DNA of 64,000 nucleotides, taken from the NCBI GenBank assembly GCA_003290165.1, contig QNQO01001161.1:248001-312000 (forward strand), in the 5' to 3' direction. The position numbers and the translations under genes were made by a program. This DNA is from Berberis thunbergii (taxonomy: Eukaryota > Streptophyta > Magnoliopsida > Ranunculales > Berberidaceae). Of the stretch, positions 44,013-56,519 are shown one piece after another (within the stretch, counting starts at the first letter, position 1; every line of letters begins with the position of its first letter). Under the pieces are notes generated by a model. The model did not search any database. It saw only the letters and a program-made list of their open reading frames with translations, and was not told the origin of the DNA.

Positions 44013-45787
44013 ATGGCGAACACTCAATCAAATGGGGCCAATGGACAGAATGGTAATAACGGGCGGAATAACACTAATGGCCCAAATGGTTCAAATGATC
44101 AGGGAGGGGGTCCTAACTTGGTTTAGGTAGACGTGGGAGCCATGATGACATAACTTTTGCAGGTTGTGCAAAACAACCATCAGGATAGTCATGGTGACCC
44201 GTTTGCCAGGAGAAATAAGGAATTTGGGAACCTAGGCGGTCAGAGGTTTAATGGAGAGAATGGCCCTATTGCAGCTAAGAAGTGGATTCACAAGTGTGAA
44301 ACCATATTCAATCAGATGCAGATGACTGAGGTACAGAAACAAGAATTAGCTGCTCATAACTTGGATGGTAATGCCAGGTATTGGTGGGATTCTGTGGAGG
44401 AGAGCATGAATACGACTATTATGACTTGGGATACTTTCAAGTCCAAATTTGACTGTCAGTTTGTACCTGAAGCTGTGAAGTCTCAGCTAGCTGCAGAGTT
44501 CTTTAGTTTGACGCAAGGTACAAAGTCAGTGACCCAGTATGTGACAAAATTCAACGAGTTGACTCGGTATGCTCCGTACTTTGTTGATATCCCTGCTAAG
44601 AAGAATCAGAAGTTTATCAAGGGTTTGGGTCATTATCTGTCAAAGTCGTTTTTACCCTTCGATAAAGAACCATTTGACAGAGTTTTAGACTTAGCTCTCA
44701 AGTTTGAAGAGCAAGACGCTGTTTTTCGAGAGGCTAGAGAGAAGAGCAGGGGAGGTGAGTCGTCTAGAAACTCGCGTTCATCTGGGAACCGAGATCAGAA
44801 CAGATATAAGCCTTATGATCATAATCAGCGAGGACCTGGATTTCAGTATCAGCCGAGGTCCCAATCTGGAGGTCAGTTCCAGCAAAGGCCCCAGGGAGGT
44901 TATAGGTCGCAGGGTGGCTACAGGCCTTAAGGGCAGCAGTGGCAGAGACCGACATTTCAGAATCAGGGCCCACAAGGCCCATATCAGCAACCTCGACCTC
45001 AAGTACCTGCAGCACCACGAGGGCAGGCTCCCACTGATAGGTTATGCTACAAATGTAACCAACCAGGGCATCTCATTCGTTATTGTCCCAGTTGGCGAGG
45101 CGCTCCACAGGGTAGGCAGGCCCCACTAGCTCCAGCAAGTGCATTTGCGGTTCTACCAAGGCAAGAGAATGTTGAAGGTACCATTACCACTCAGTTTCCA
45201 TTGCGAGTATTATTTGATTCTGGTGCCTCTCATTCTTTTATTTCTCGGCGAATGGTAGAAAAAGAAAATATTAAAACTATGCCACTTATCAAACCTTTAT
45301 GTGTTGAGACACCCATAGGTGGCACTGTCACATTATCTGAGTATTGTAGAAATTTTGAGATCTCTTTAATGGGTCGAAAACTTGTTGCGGATTTGATAGT
45401 TATGAATTTTGAGAATTTTCATGTTATCCTTGGGATGGATTGGTTGGGTAAAAACTATGTTACTATAGATTGTGCCGCGAGGACCATTTTGATAGATACA
45501 CCAGGGTTGTCGCGAGTTAGTCATTTTTGTGAACCTTGTGGGGACTCCACAATGACGAGCACTCTATACTCTATAGATATACCAGAGAAAGATATTAGCG
45601 TGGTTGAGGTGGTGAAAGATTATATAGATGTATTCCAAGAGATTCCTGGTTTACCACCTAAGAGAGAAGTTGAATTTCGAATTGACTTGTTGCCAGGAGC
45701 AGCACCGATTTTGAAAGCGGCATACCGATTGGCTCCTAAGCAGTTGGATGAGATGAAAGTCCAACTGGAGGAATTACTCCAGAAGGG
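44013..45787 (+). pseudogene. Chromovirus gag-protease and start of RT
   Basis: ATG at 44013 gives MANTQSNGANGQNGNNGRNN. In-frame TAG and TAA interrupt near 44125 and 44150, then a long frame begins. The capsid region has AKKWIHKCETIFNQM and ARYWWDSVEE. A Gln/Gly/Arg-rich region follows, with a TAA near 44929 where CAG would fit. The zinc knuckle CYKCNQPGHLIRYC is near 45050. Protease has LFDSGASHSFIS near 45210 and VILGMDWL near 45428. RT begins with APILKAAYRLAPKQLDEMK, and the exon ends at 45787 where an intron-like interval starts. The stops look like G-to-A or C-to-T transitions, as from cytosine methylation. Confidence 0.88.
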
Positions 45788-45821
45788 GTAAGAAATTTTT
45801 CTCGTATGTTTGTATAATAGT

Positions 45822-45859
<38 letters not shown>

Positions 45860-45909
45860 CTTAGTTGTGAATAATTTTATGGTTAATCCTTTAAGGTGTG
45901 TATATTTAG
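45788..45909 (+). other. Intron-like interval in chromovirus RT, first copy
   Basis: Donor AAGGG|GTAAGA and acceptor TATATTTAG|G bound 122 bp with TA and GT microsatellites. Removing it joins LEELLQKG to [10 protein letters not shown], the normal uninterrupted gypsy RT sequence, in phase. A second copy of the same interval lies at 47225-47336. Confidence 0.75.
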
Positions 45910-45993
45910 GTTTATACGACCAAGTAATTATCCATGGGGTGCGCCTGCTATTTTTGTTTCTAAGAAGGATGGTACTTTGAGGATGTGTGTCGA

Positions 45994-47153
45994 TGATAGT
46001 CACATAATTATTACATAATATACCCCTTAATTTATACATGTTAGTGTTTCGATTATTATATTTTATAGTAATTATTTCGTTTCATATCTTTGTAGGAATT
46101 TGAGCGTAAACGATGAAATCAGATTAAAGCGGCAAGTTAAGGAACGACAATTAGTCGATTCCAATGGTGGTATAAAGCAATCACAAAACCTAAACCTAAA
46201 CCTAATTCATACCCTAAACCCGAAACCTAATTCATACCCTAAAACCAATTCATACCCTAAAACCAATTCATACCCTAAAACCAAACCCAAACCTAATCCT
46301 TCTCCTACCCTCATTGTTGAATCATTCCCTCATTCCATCCCTATTCATCTTGATTATTCTTTATAAATAGAGGAGGATAGGGTAAGAATGGGGGGGGGGG
46401 GGGGGGGGGAGAAAAGAGAAGGGAAAAGAAGCAAATTAGGAAGAAAAATAATCATCTTTCTCTCAAATTCACCTCACCCTCATCACCACCACCTATCCCT
46501 CTTCCACTCATCCATCTCTCACTCACTCCACTCACTCAGTAGTCACCACACCCTCGCCACCACAGTCACCTCGCCATCGCCACCACCGAGCTCCACAACC
46601 GCCACCGTCACCACCGTGAAATAGGGGTGTGACAACCCTGTTTCACGTCCAATTTTCTCTCCACCACCACTCTCTGCTCCTCTCCCCTGTCCACACAACC
46701 GCCACCACTTCCGCACAAGTCCCACCACCACAACCTCCGCACGAATTGCCGCGACAGAGCCACCAACCAGGCCGCGAAACAGAGTCGCACCGCGGCTCTG
46801 TTCTGCCTCGCCACAGCCCGTCTTCCTCCACTCTCTCTGTCCTCTATTCGTCCAGGCCTCAAACCTTCTCTCCACCACCGGAAAACCACCACAACCAGAG
46901 CCGCACCGCGGTGCACCACCGTCGCGACAGGAAGCAAAAACAGGGAGATTTTATTCCTGTTCTCTCTCTCTGTTTTGCTGTTTTATTGGTGTTTCCTCAC
47001 TGTTTATTGTCTTTTGCAGGCTCTTGAGATGATTTGAGCTCGAGGACTGTCGCGAGGAGCGAGAACGAGGCCGAGAACCGCGCTGTCTCGCTGGAGAAGA
47101 CGAGCGGCTACTTAGCTGCACTGTAGCAGCACTGTAGCGCTACTGTAGCAGAG
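45994..47153 (+). other. 1.16-kb foreign insert between duplicated RT segments
   Basis: Not gypsy coding sequence. It is flanked by a direct duplication of RT sequence (45717-45993 and 47154-47420). It contains ACCCTAAA-rich 18-bp repeats (about 46190-46290), TATAAATAGAGG near 46362 followed by a 20-G run near 46390, and a long pyrimidine- and CCACC-rich stretch. Then come CTCTTGAGATGATTTGAGC and repeated CACTGTAGC. TATA box plus C-rich leader-like sequence resembles the downstream part of another retroelement LTR. Its open frames are low-complexity and not credible proteins. Confidence 0.7.
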
Positions 47154-48521
47154 GCGGCATACCGATTGGCTCCTAAGCAGTTGGATGAGATGAAAGTCCA
47201 ACTGGAGGAATTACTCCAGAAGGGGTAAGAAATTTTTCTCGTATGTTTGTATAATAGTTATATATATATATATATGTGTGTGTGTGCTTAGTTGTGAATA
47301 ATTTTATGGTTAATCCTTTAAGGTGTGTATATTTAGGTTTATACGACCAAGTAATTATCCATGGGGTGCGCCTGCTATTTTTGTTTCTAAGAAGGATGGT
47401 ACTTTGAGGATGTGTGTCGACTATAGAGAACTAAATAAGGTGACAATAAAAAATAAGTACCCTCTTCCGCGGATAGATGATTTGTTAGATCAGTTGAAAA
47501 GGGCGGTTGTATTTTCACAATTGGATTTGAGGACTAGGTACCATCAGATGGGTGTTGAAGAGCAGAGCATACCTCTGACAGCGTTCGGACTCGATATGGG
47601 TTATATGAATTTTCGGTCATGCCATTTGGATTGACCAATGCTCCTGCTTTCTTTATGGATTTGATGAACCGTATTTTTCGTCCGTACCTTGATAAATTTG
47701 TCGTCATTTTCATCGATGATATTATGGTATATTCTCAAAACATGGAGGACCATCGAGAACATTTGAAAATAGTGTTGCAGACTTTAAGAGATCGCAAACT
47801 GTATGCTAAATTTAGTAAGTGTCACTTTTGGGAAAAAGAGGTAAAATTTCTTGGGCATGTGATTTCTAGCGAAGGGATAACGATCGATCCTGACAAAGTT
47901 GCAGCAGTTAAGGAATGGAAACAACCCACTAATGCAAGTGAAATTCGGAGTTTCTTAGGATTGGCAGGATATTACAGGAGGTTTATTGAGAAATTTTTGT
48001 TGATTGCAGCACCTTTGACGAGTCTGACTCGAAAGGATGTCAAGTTTGTATGGACTAAGGATTGGGAGACTGCATTTCAAGAGTTGAAGCAAAGGTTGAC
48101 TACAGCTCCAATTTTAATCATTCCCATTCATGGCGGGAAGTTAGTGGTGTTTACAGATGCTAGCGGAACAGGTTTGGGATGTGTTTTGATGCAAGATCAG
48201 AAAGTATTTTCATACGCTTCTAGGCAGTTAAAGCCACATGAGAGGCGATATGCCACGCATGATTTGGAATTAGCAGCAGTGGTTTTTGCTTTAAAAATAT
48301 GGAGGCATTATTTGTATGGAGATAAATTTGAGTTGTATACTGATCACAAAAGCTTGAAGTACCTATTTTCACAACGGGATTTAAACATGAGGCAACAGAG
48401 GTGGGTGGAGTTCATTAGTAGTTATGATTTTGAAATTCTTTATCATCCAGGCAAAGGGAATGTGGTGGCGGATGCCCTTAGCAGGCAACATAGTGCGTTG
48501 ACCGCTCTTATGGTGCAATAA
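47154..48521 (+). pseudogene. Chromovirus reverse transcriptase and RNase H
   Basis: Restarts at AYRLAPKQLDEMK, has the second intron-like interval, then [20 protein letters not shown] and [21 protein letters not shown] 1-bp deletion near 47588 shifts frame before [13 protein letters not shown]. The catalytic motif is FIDD (usually YIDD or YVDD) near 47712. RNase H has [10 protein letters not shown] near 48155 and [13 protein letters not shown] near 48330, ending VADALSRQ. An in-frame TAA at 48519-48521 separates it from integrase. Confidence 0.9.
47225..47336 (+). other. Intron-like interval in chromovirus RT, second copy
   Basis: 112 bp, same donor and acceptor as the first copy, shorter GT microsatellite. 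Splicing would restore [18 protein letters not shown]. Confidence 0.75.
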
Positions 48522-50051
48522 TGGAAGATTCTCGAGGTCATTGCAGCTCATGATGTTTTGACTGTTCCGCATACTAAAGGAGCTTATGTTTGCAGTTTGG
48601 CAGTAAAACCTACCCTGATTACCCGGGTCATTTCCGTGCAGCACACTGACCCGTTTCTCATGAACAAAATGAATGATTTGATAATTGATACATTGGATGA
48701 TTGCCCTACTGATTGGTCCGTTGACATAGATGGAGGATTGCGATTTCATGGTAGACTTTGTGTACCTGATATTTCGGCATTAAAGAAGGAGATTATGGAC
48801 GAGGCTCATCGTTCTAAATTTACTATTCATCCAGGGGGTACGAAGATGTATCATGATTTGAGAAGGAGTTTTTGGTGGGAAGGCATGAAACGAGACGTTG
48901 GGGAATATGTCTCCCACTGTTTCACTTGTCAGCAAGTGAAAGTGGAACACCAGAGGCCGTCTGGTTTATTGCAGCCTCTAGAAATACCCATGTGGAAGTG
49001 GGAACACATTTTGATGGATTTTGTTGATGGGTTACCTAGATCTCGGAGGGGTAATGAGTCCATTTGGGTTATTGTTGACCGTTTGACTAAGTGTGCTCAT
49101 TTTATCCCCATTGGTGCATCTCGTAATACTGACAAGTTAGCTGCTATGTATATCCGAGAAGTGGTAAGGTTGCATGGGGTTCCTATTACCATTGTTTCAG
49201 ATAGAGATCCATTGTTTACATCCGCATTTTGGGAAAGTTTCCAACGTGTTATGCGTACTACCTTGGCTATGAGCACGGCGTATCATCCACAGACTGATGG
49301 GAAGACTGAGCGGGTAAATCAGATTTTAGAGGATATGTTGCAAGCTTGCATCATGGATTTTGGTGGTAGTTGGGAGGATCACTTACCGTTGGTGGAGTTC
49401 CCGTACAATAATAGTTACCAATCGAGCATTGGTATGGCACCCTTTGAGGCTTTGTATGGTAGGCCTTATAGATCTCCTAGTTGTTGGGCAGAGGTAGGTG
49501 ATACCGTATTGTTGGGACCAGAGATTGTTAGGGAGACTGCAGGGAAGATTGAGATTATTTGGGGAAGGATAAAAACTGCCCAGAGTAGACAGAAAAGCTA
49601 TGCAGATCAAAAGCGCAAGAATGTAGTGTTTGCGGTTGGTGATTTAGTTTTCCTTAAGGTGTCTCCCATGCGAGGTGTGATGAGATTTGGCCAGAAAGGA
49701 AAGTTGAGCCCGCGGTATATTGGGCCATTCGAGATTGTCGAATGTGTTGGTCGCTTAGCTTACAAGCTTGCGTTGCCGCCCAGTTTGTCGATGATCCATG
49801 ATGTCTTTCATGTCTCGATGCTGAGAAAATGTGTGAAAGACCCAACTCATATTGTTCAACCCACAACTATTGAACTGAATGAGGATTTGACCTATACAGT
49901 TGAGCCGGTGAGGATAATTGATCGTGATGTGGAACAACTACGACGTAAGAAAGTCAACTTGGCCAAAGTTCAGTGGAGTGAAAAGGAGAACGATGTCACC
50001 TGGGAGTTGGAGGACATAGTAAAGCGTATGCACCCAGAATTATTCGCCTAA
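48522..50051 (+). pseudogene. Chromovirus integrase with C-terminal chromodomain
   Basis: Same frame as RNase H after the stop. The zinc-binding part has H...H then CFTCQQVK near 48915. The core has HILMDFVDGLP near 49008, IVSDRDPLFTS near 49195 and a catalytic Glu in HPQTDGKTERVNQ near 49285, completing D,D-35-E. GPFEIVECVGRLAYKLALPP is the GPY/F module. The end, EPVRIIDRDVEQLRRKKVNL through VQWSEKENDVTWELED, is a chromodomain-like tail. Such tails target integration to particular chromatin. Open from 48558 to 50051; broken only in being cut off from gag. Confidence 0.92.
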
Positions 50052-50100
50052 CCCTTATCCTACCGAATCTCGGGACGAGATTCTTTTAAGGTGTGTATAT

Positions 50101-52309
50101 TGTAATACCCGCCCAATTCACTTACCAATATACTTGCACTATTTTAGAAGTTAATAATATTTATTGGTAGTAATTATTAATTAATAATAATTACAAGTAA
50201 TAATAGTTTATGATTTTTCTTATTTTCAAACTTAGGTTTAGGCTGGTGGTGGGTAAGAGATAAAGGGTGGGTGTGTTTAGCCAAAGAAACCCTAAATTCT
50301 TCCTTTAAAGATAAAACCCTAGTTTTTCTTCTTCTCTTTGCACACACACACAAAAGAAAAAGAAAAAAAAATCCTACGTTGAAAGTGGGAGGAGCTTGGA
50401 AAGAGAACCTTGGATTCTTGCAAAAATCAGTGAGTACAACTCTATTCTCATTAAGTTTTTTTTTCCATGTAATATGATTGCTTAGACATACTGTATATGA
50501 GGTGTAGTGTGAAAGAGAGAAAGGATGGGAGAGTCCTTTCATGTTTTCAGTTTTCGTTTTATGTGTATGAGTTTCAGTTGTTTTGTGAAGTTACATCTAA
50601 CATTTTTCTTTGATTAACATCCGACGTCTGACGTGTTTTCAAAATTTTCGTGTATGGATTTTCTTTATTCGATTGACGTCTGATATGTTTTAACATTGCA
50701 AAAAAAAAATCATAACTTTTAGTTTGATTTGATGGTCAAAAGTTCAAAAGTGGCAAAAAAATAAAAATATATATATATATATATATATAAAAGATAAAAA
50801 AAAAAAAAAAAACTCATAACTCAAAAGTTTAGATTGATTTGATGGTCAAAAGTTCAAAAGTTGCAAAAACCTCAAAAGTTTAGTTTTATTTGGTAGTCAA
50901 AAGTTCAAAAGTTGAAAAAAAAATCATAACTCAAAAATTCTGACAAGTTTTAACATTGCATGAACCAAAAATCTGAAAGTTGGTCTGACATGTTTTAACA
51001 TTTCATAAACCAAAAGTCTGAAAGTCTGACATGTTTTAACATTTCATAAAACATAAATAAATATAAAAAAAATTATTGTGTTTTAGTTTGTATTTGTTGA
51101 TTAAAAGTCTGACATGTTTTGATGCGCGTAAAAACATAACTTAAAGGTCTGACATTTATTAGTTTTTATTTGATGGTTATGTATGCTTATTTTATTGTTG
51201 AAATATGTATGATTATGCTTATGTTGAACAGTAGCCATGGTTAAAATGTTGTGAATATAATTGTAGTAAGGTTTTATGCATATGGTTCTTGTAGGGGGAA
51301 TGTGATGTGCTGTTAATTGATTTGAAAAAGTAATGACTCAAATAAAATATTTGACAAATGTTCTTTCTCCACAACTTCGAAAAAAAAATGTGAAAAGAAA
51401 AGAAATTTTTGTATACAGACTTGCTTGTATACGTGTGATAGAATTATGGGTATGCAGACTTGCTTGCATATCGGTGCACCGTTCCATGTGAGTTCGGTTG
51501 TACGTGTAGATTTAGGAGATGCTTGCCATGGATCGAACTTCGGGTGAGATGACATGTTCCTCAATGTGGCACCCACTTGAAACATGTACGCTCCGAGTGG
51601 TTTCGAAGGCAAGGGAGGCACACTTGGGTGAGGTGTGTTCGGCACAGGAGGAGAGTGCGATTGTGAAAAAGAAGCCAAGAATTTGAAAACAACAATAAAT
51701 AATTAATTAAATAAAACCATTGAATTGAGCATGCCATGAAATTGTGTATAGATTATTTTAGCTTGTACTAGGTTAGCCTTGAGGGAAGAAACTAACCGCT
51801 CATTCGGATCTCGAATGAGAACTACCTGTCTTCCTTAAGGTAAACTTGCATTTTGTCCTTTTATATTCAATCGTTTGATTTGTAAGTTTGTTCACACCAG
51901 TATGATTATACTGACCCAGATTTTGTATTTTTTACAAATTTGGGTACGTTCTTAATGAGCGTAGCCTCAGAGAACTATCAGGGTTAATTGGAGCTTAAGG
52001 AAGGATAGTAGCTGCGTGGCGATAGCTAAGGAGTCGACGCGTTTATTCTTTTTAAATTATTATTATTATTCCTAGGCAATCAGATGTAGGATTTGGATTT
52101 AAATGCTCAGTATTTGTCAGATATTTATTTGGGAATTTATTATTGAGATTTTCATTTATTCGTTGTGGACCTCATTTTTGAGGAAGAATATTGAGGAAGC
52201 TTATTATTTTTTTTCCCGCCTTATGACTGTACCATTTAAAGTGTTCATGTTATGCCTTGGTTTTTGGACAATCTATTTAATTATGTTGTTCAAAAATCGA
52301 GGCGTAACC
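50101..52309 (+). repeat. 3' LTR of the chromovirus
   Basis: About 2.2 kb; its last bases read GAGGCGTAACC instead of GGGGCGTGACA. It differs from the 5' copy by scattered substitutions and microsatellite length (an AT run near 50766 replaces the AAT run). Confidence 0.93.
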
Positions 52310-53590
52310 TAAGGACAAAAATGAGGGAAGAAGGCGTGAGGATAAATAAACGAGCAAACAAAAGCACAATGACAAGAAATTGGACCTTGGCTCGACCAGA
52401 CCAGAGAAAGATTCAAACTATGTTGGATCCAGATCTGTGACCCCTTCAATTCAAGTCTATTGGATGTCTTGAATTCCATGAAAAACTGAGAAGATCTGAA
52501 GTGGTCCCCAAAGTAGGCGGAGACCCCCTCCAAACGTGACAAAAACAAGTACTTAGCGTACCACAAGGAGAGCGACCATGATACCAACGACTGCAAGAGT
52601 CTAAGATACGAGATCGAGTATTGGATCTGTAAGGGCAAGGTAAAGGAATTCCTGGGTTCTGAGAAGCAGCTAGAACGATCCCAGAACCGAGGGGAGTCAG
52701 TCAAGGAGATCGAGAAGGAGGCTCTGGGCATAATTTATGTTCTTCATGGAGTCAGACCGGATGAATACCAATCAAATAGGTCTCGCAAGCGGACTCTACT
52801 AGAAATGTGGACACAGCCCGCAGATGAGGACAAACGTGTTTGCTACTCGAGGGTGCAAAGCCCCATTCCCACCTTAACCTTTACAGACAATGACCTCGAA
52901 AGAGTCCAAGCGCGGCACAATGACGCTCTCGTCATATCGGTCTCTATTGCAAGGTGGGAGGTAAAGAGAGCCATGGTCGATACGGGAAGTTCGTTCAATG
53001 TCCTGTTCTACAATGCGTTCCGCGGTATGGACCTCAAGGAGAATAACCTAACTTCCTCAGACTACCCACTGATTGGATTCAACAAAGAGAAATGGTTCTT
53101 GATTGGGAAGATAAAGTAAGCAATAGTGGCAAAAGAGCCACAAAACTAAGAAAGGTCATATTTCTAGACTTCATGGTAATAGTGGGAATGCCATGGCTCC
53201 ACCAGATGGAAGTAGTAGTCTCCACCCTTCACTAGTGCGTTAAGTACACTACTAACCACTCTGAATGAACGATACGTGGGGACCAACCTACGGCACGAGG
53301 CTGCCATTATGTTGCACTGAAGCAAATAGAATGTTCCCAGATCCAACTGGATCCCACAGTGCAATCTGAACTAGAGCCAGACCTAGTGACTGTAGACTCA
53401 TCACTCCACTCACACGAGATCCCAACAGCGGTGGCTCATTTCGGAAAAAATGGGACAATCAAACGGTACATGAGCAATCTGTTCTTCAACCCGGCAGGGT
53501 GGAGAGGTCAATTCAAATGGGAATACAACCCCCGACATTTCGTCGACACGAAAATTAACTTCCATGCAAGGTTTACTCTTCAATAACCTT
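52310..53590 (+). pseudogene. Tat-like gag C terminus and protease
   Basis: Near 52555 the frame reads KYLAYHKESDHDTNDCKSLR then EIEYWICKGKVKEFL, the zinc-finger-like HxxDC and helical block at the end of Tat gag. From 52805 an open frame leads to protease AMVDTGSSFNVLFYNAF near 52972. Decay sets in after 53119. No reverse transcriptase follows. The N-terminal piece is at 41294-41664; the middle of gag is not found on either side of the chromovirus. Confidence 0.75.
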
Positions 53591-55204
53591 AGAGACATCA
53601 GCGATGTTTGGCAGTTCACTGAAAGTACAAACGATCCAGCAAGGACTATACGAATTCACTTCAGGGCCGGATCAACTTCTCTCTGCCAACAGTTAGTCTA
53701 TTTCAATTGTTTATTTTCCTTTCCACAGTCAATGTAGAATTTTAGTTCTTAGAAACTTATGTGATTTGCAATCATTCAAGAAATATAAAAGAATTATGCA
53801 AATACACTCTATTGATTAATGAAAAGATGTAACAACGGGCGCCCTGAGGCGGATACAAAAGACTACATACTACAAGCATCTGAATCTGATGCGACATAAA
53901 GTAAATACTCACTTAAACGATCCAACGCCAGAAGATGGCAAAGGTACCCAAAGTAGGCAACGCGAACTCTCTGATGAATGTTATCTGCGAGCAATAATAA
54001 GACAAACGACTAGCATGTGCAATAGCAGGATGAAATAACACGACCCCTGTTGACGCAACCCTCAAATATGGTCTGAGGTGGTACAAAATTGGCAACCGGG
54101 GGTCCCACAAAAAGCTACGGCCAGTTATGGCTAACTCACACGCTCGATCCGGCCGACCAGATGAACTTGGGACAAGTATCAGGTTGAATTAAATTAAGTG
54201 AACCTTCCCGCTGAAGGGATGAGAAAGGGATATCCAAAAGTCAATGGCCCAATCCAGCGGACCTTGTCCAACTCCACCCCATTCCGAGATCCTGAATTCC
54301 AGCGCAAGGCAAGACAACGAGGTTAATCGAGAAGTGATGCAGGCGACCACTCTGGAGTTGGTTGCTGGTATTATCTCTGAGACTAAGCGCTCCAAAGCAG
54401 TGACATGACACCAACTCATAAACGACAGACTCATCCCTTGGAGAGGGAGTCCTACTTCTTCGCGAAGAAATTACAAGATCTCATCGAACCAATTAGGTGC
54501 TCACCCAGAGTAGGTGACCACGCATATAGAACATTCGAAGACTCTAACGTTGGAGAACTCCCTTCAGCTTTTGAAAACCCCAAAGCATTTTCTTCGAGTA
54601 AGAACATTACCGGAGATACGTTCTGTATAAGATAATGCCTACAACGATGAAGAAACACCATTATATAGAAATAATGGTTAAGCAAACGGGTGCTTCAGCA
54701 TTAACTGTCAAGATTGAATACCGTAAGGGAAATGAGGAAACAACGGTTCCCAAGAAAACTGCACAAGGCCACGTTCATTCAATCAACGAGGTTGCGCACA
54801 ACCTCATTAATTGTGGGGAGTGACCGATACTCAACTATCTCATGTTCTGTGTCGTACACGTGTTACCACCCGATCTACGCGGTACAGTAGAGTATTTCAT
54901 ATAAGAAACCCTAACTCTCACTCTACAGCCCCATGGGCTCAGCCCACTATTCAAACAATATTCTACCATGTGCCTAACACGAGCAATAGAAACCCTAGTC
55001 ATTCCTAACACACGAATCACACCTGCACATCACTAGATGATTCAAGGTACTTATGTCTCTTCATAACTCGTCCGTGCAATGCACTCTGGTCGCGGATATA
55101 GGTTGGCATGCCCGCAGCTAGCAGAGCCTCCACCTAACCGGGCAAGCTTAGTCAGCCTTGGCTAACGGCGATGATTTTCAATTCATCCCGACAACTAGTT
55201 CGCT
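53591..55204 (+). other. Tat-like element interior, no recognised coding
   Basis: After the protease there is non-coding or fully decayed sequence with short frames only. This is where reverse transcriptase and integrase would be expected in a complete element. Nothing with their motifs is seen on either strand. Confidence 0.6.
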
Positions 55205-55985
55205 CAGCGCGGATGCCGATGGTTTAGGAAGAAGGAGTCTAATCAGTACTATCACGCTTGGTGACGACTCACCAGGGACCGTTGCCCCCTTCGCGAACAA
55301 CAATCTTCTAACCCGTTCAGGTAAGCCTAGCTGGTGACGACTAGCAACGACAACTTCTAATCAAAGCCCAGACCTATAGCCCCCATTGTGCGTGTGTAGA
55401 TGGTTTGGAAGGTGGAGTCTAGTCAGTCCCGAACTGATTTCGACGACTCGCCATGGGACCACTGCTCTTCTACAGACTATGGTCGCCGAATTACCAACCC
55501 TAAATTTTTAACGCCCACAACGCAGGTGTAGATGGTTTGGAAAGTGGGAGCCTAGTCAATCTCGAACTTATTCTGACGGCTCGCCACAGGACCACTGCTC
55601 TTCTATAGACATGGTCGTCGAAAACTCCCAAATTTGTAGCTCGATGTGCATGGGTGTAGATGATTTGGAAGGTGGGAGCCTAGTAAGTCTCGAATTGATT
55701 ACGACGGCTCGCCATGGGACCAATGCTCCTCAGCATGGTCGTCGAATCAAATCCTCTCAAACTTGTAGCCCGCTACACGTGGGTGTAGATGTTTGAAACG
55801 TGGGAGACTAGTCAGTCCCGAACTGATGTCGATGGCTCGCCACGAGATCATCGTTCTTCAACAGACCATGATCGCCAAATCCTTGTTCCCCGAACATGTA
55901 GTCCACTCTGCTCGGACATAAATGGTTTGGAAGGTGGGATCCCTAGACGGCTTGCCACGTGACCACCACTCTCTTTCAAAAACAG
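55205..55985 (+). repeat. About 130-bp minisatellite inside the Tat-like element
   Basis: A unit with GTGTAGATGGTTTGGAAGGT, then GGGAGCCTAGTCAGTC, CGACGGCTCGCCA, GGGACCACTGCTCTTC and CATGGTCGTCGAA recurs. Starts are near 55394, 55526, 55654, 55783 and 55914 (periods 132, 128, 129, 131), with a more diverged copy near 55213. Copies are 75-90 percent alike by eye. Confidence 0.88.
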
Positions 55986-56519
55986 CGGCCACAAAGATAA
56001 ATCACAGCTCAAGCAACGTCTTCACTCTCACATGAGCTGACATTCTATTACCAGCAAAAGTCGTTCATGCCGATCCATAAATCGTCCTGCCAACACGCGA
56101 ACGAGTGCTACATGGAATGCTAGCCCGAGCTTGTGAAACCTGACTCGAAATAAGCGTTCTAGGTCAAAACAATGCATGTGCTCAACTATCACAGTTCACT
56201 CATACCAGCAACCGTGATCGACAGTCAGATAGGCAAAACAAACCCCCAGTGGCTTACCTCAAGGATGTACTACAGCTGGGTAGCATAGCCTGCTCCTAAA
56301 CCATCCGCGGAACGCCCACTATTGAATGTAACTAAGCAACAGTGACTCCGAGTAACTTGCAACGCAAACAGTCAAACTCTCAACAGCAGACAGACCACTC
56401 GCCTTCCTATTGACCCAACCAGCCTATGCCAAAATAAAACGACAAGGCGAAAAGGAAAACACACAATAGGGAAAATGAGTACAAAATGGATAAAAAACAT
56501 ACTCAAGATAAATATGTTT

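Larger units (their letters stand above)
41665..52309 (+). mobile_element. Tekay/Del-like Ty3/gypsy chromovirus nested in the Tat element
   Basis: LTRs of about 2.2 kb (41665-43882 and 50101-52309) begin TGTAATACCCGCC; the left ends GGGGCGTGACA. A perfect TGGTATCAGAGC primer-binding site sits at 43887-43898. Gag, protease, reverse transcriptase, RNase H, integrase and a C-terminal chromodomain-like segment follow in gypsy order. The LTRs are nearly identical by eye, so the insertion is recent. Flanking 5-mers ATTCC and TAAGG do not match, and the middle of the host Tat gag seems to be missing, so a deletion may have accompanied or followed insertion. Confidence 0.93.

Noticed and set aside
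46100..47027. Several Pro/His/Ser- or Gly/Arg-rich frames on both strands
   Set aside because: Low-complexity C-rich DNA read in different frames; no domain, and located in an LTR-like insert.
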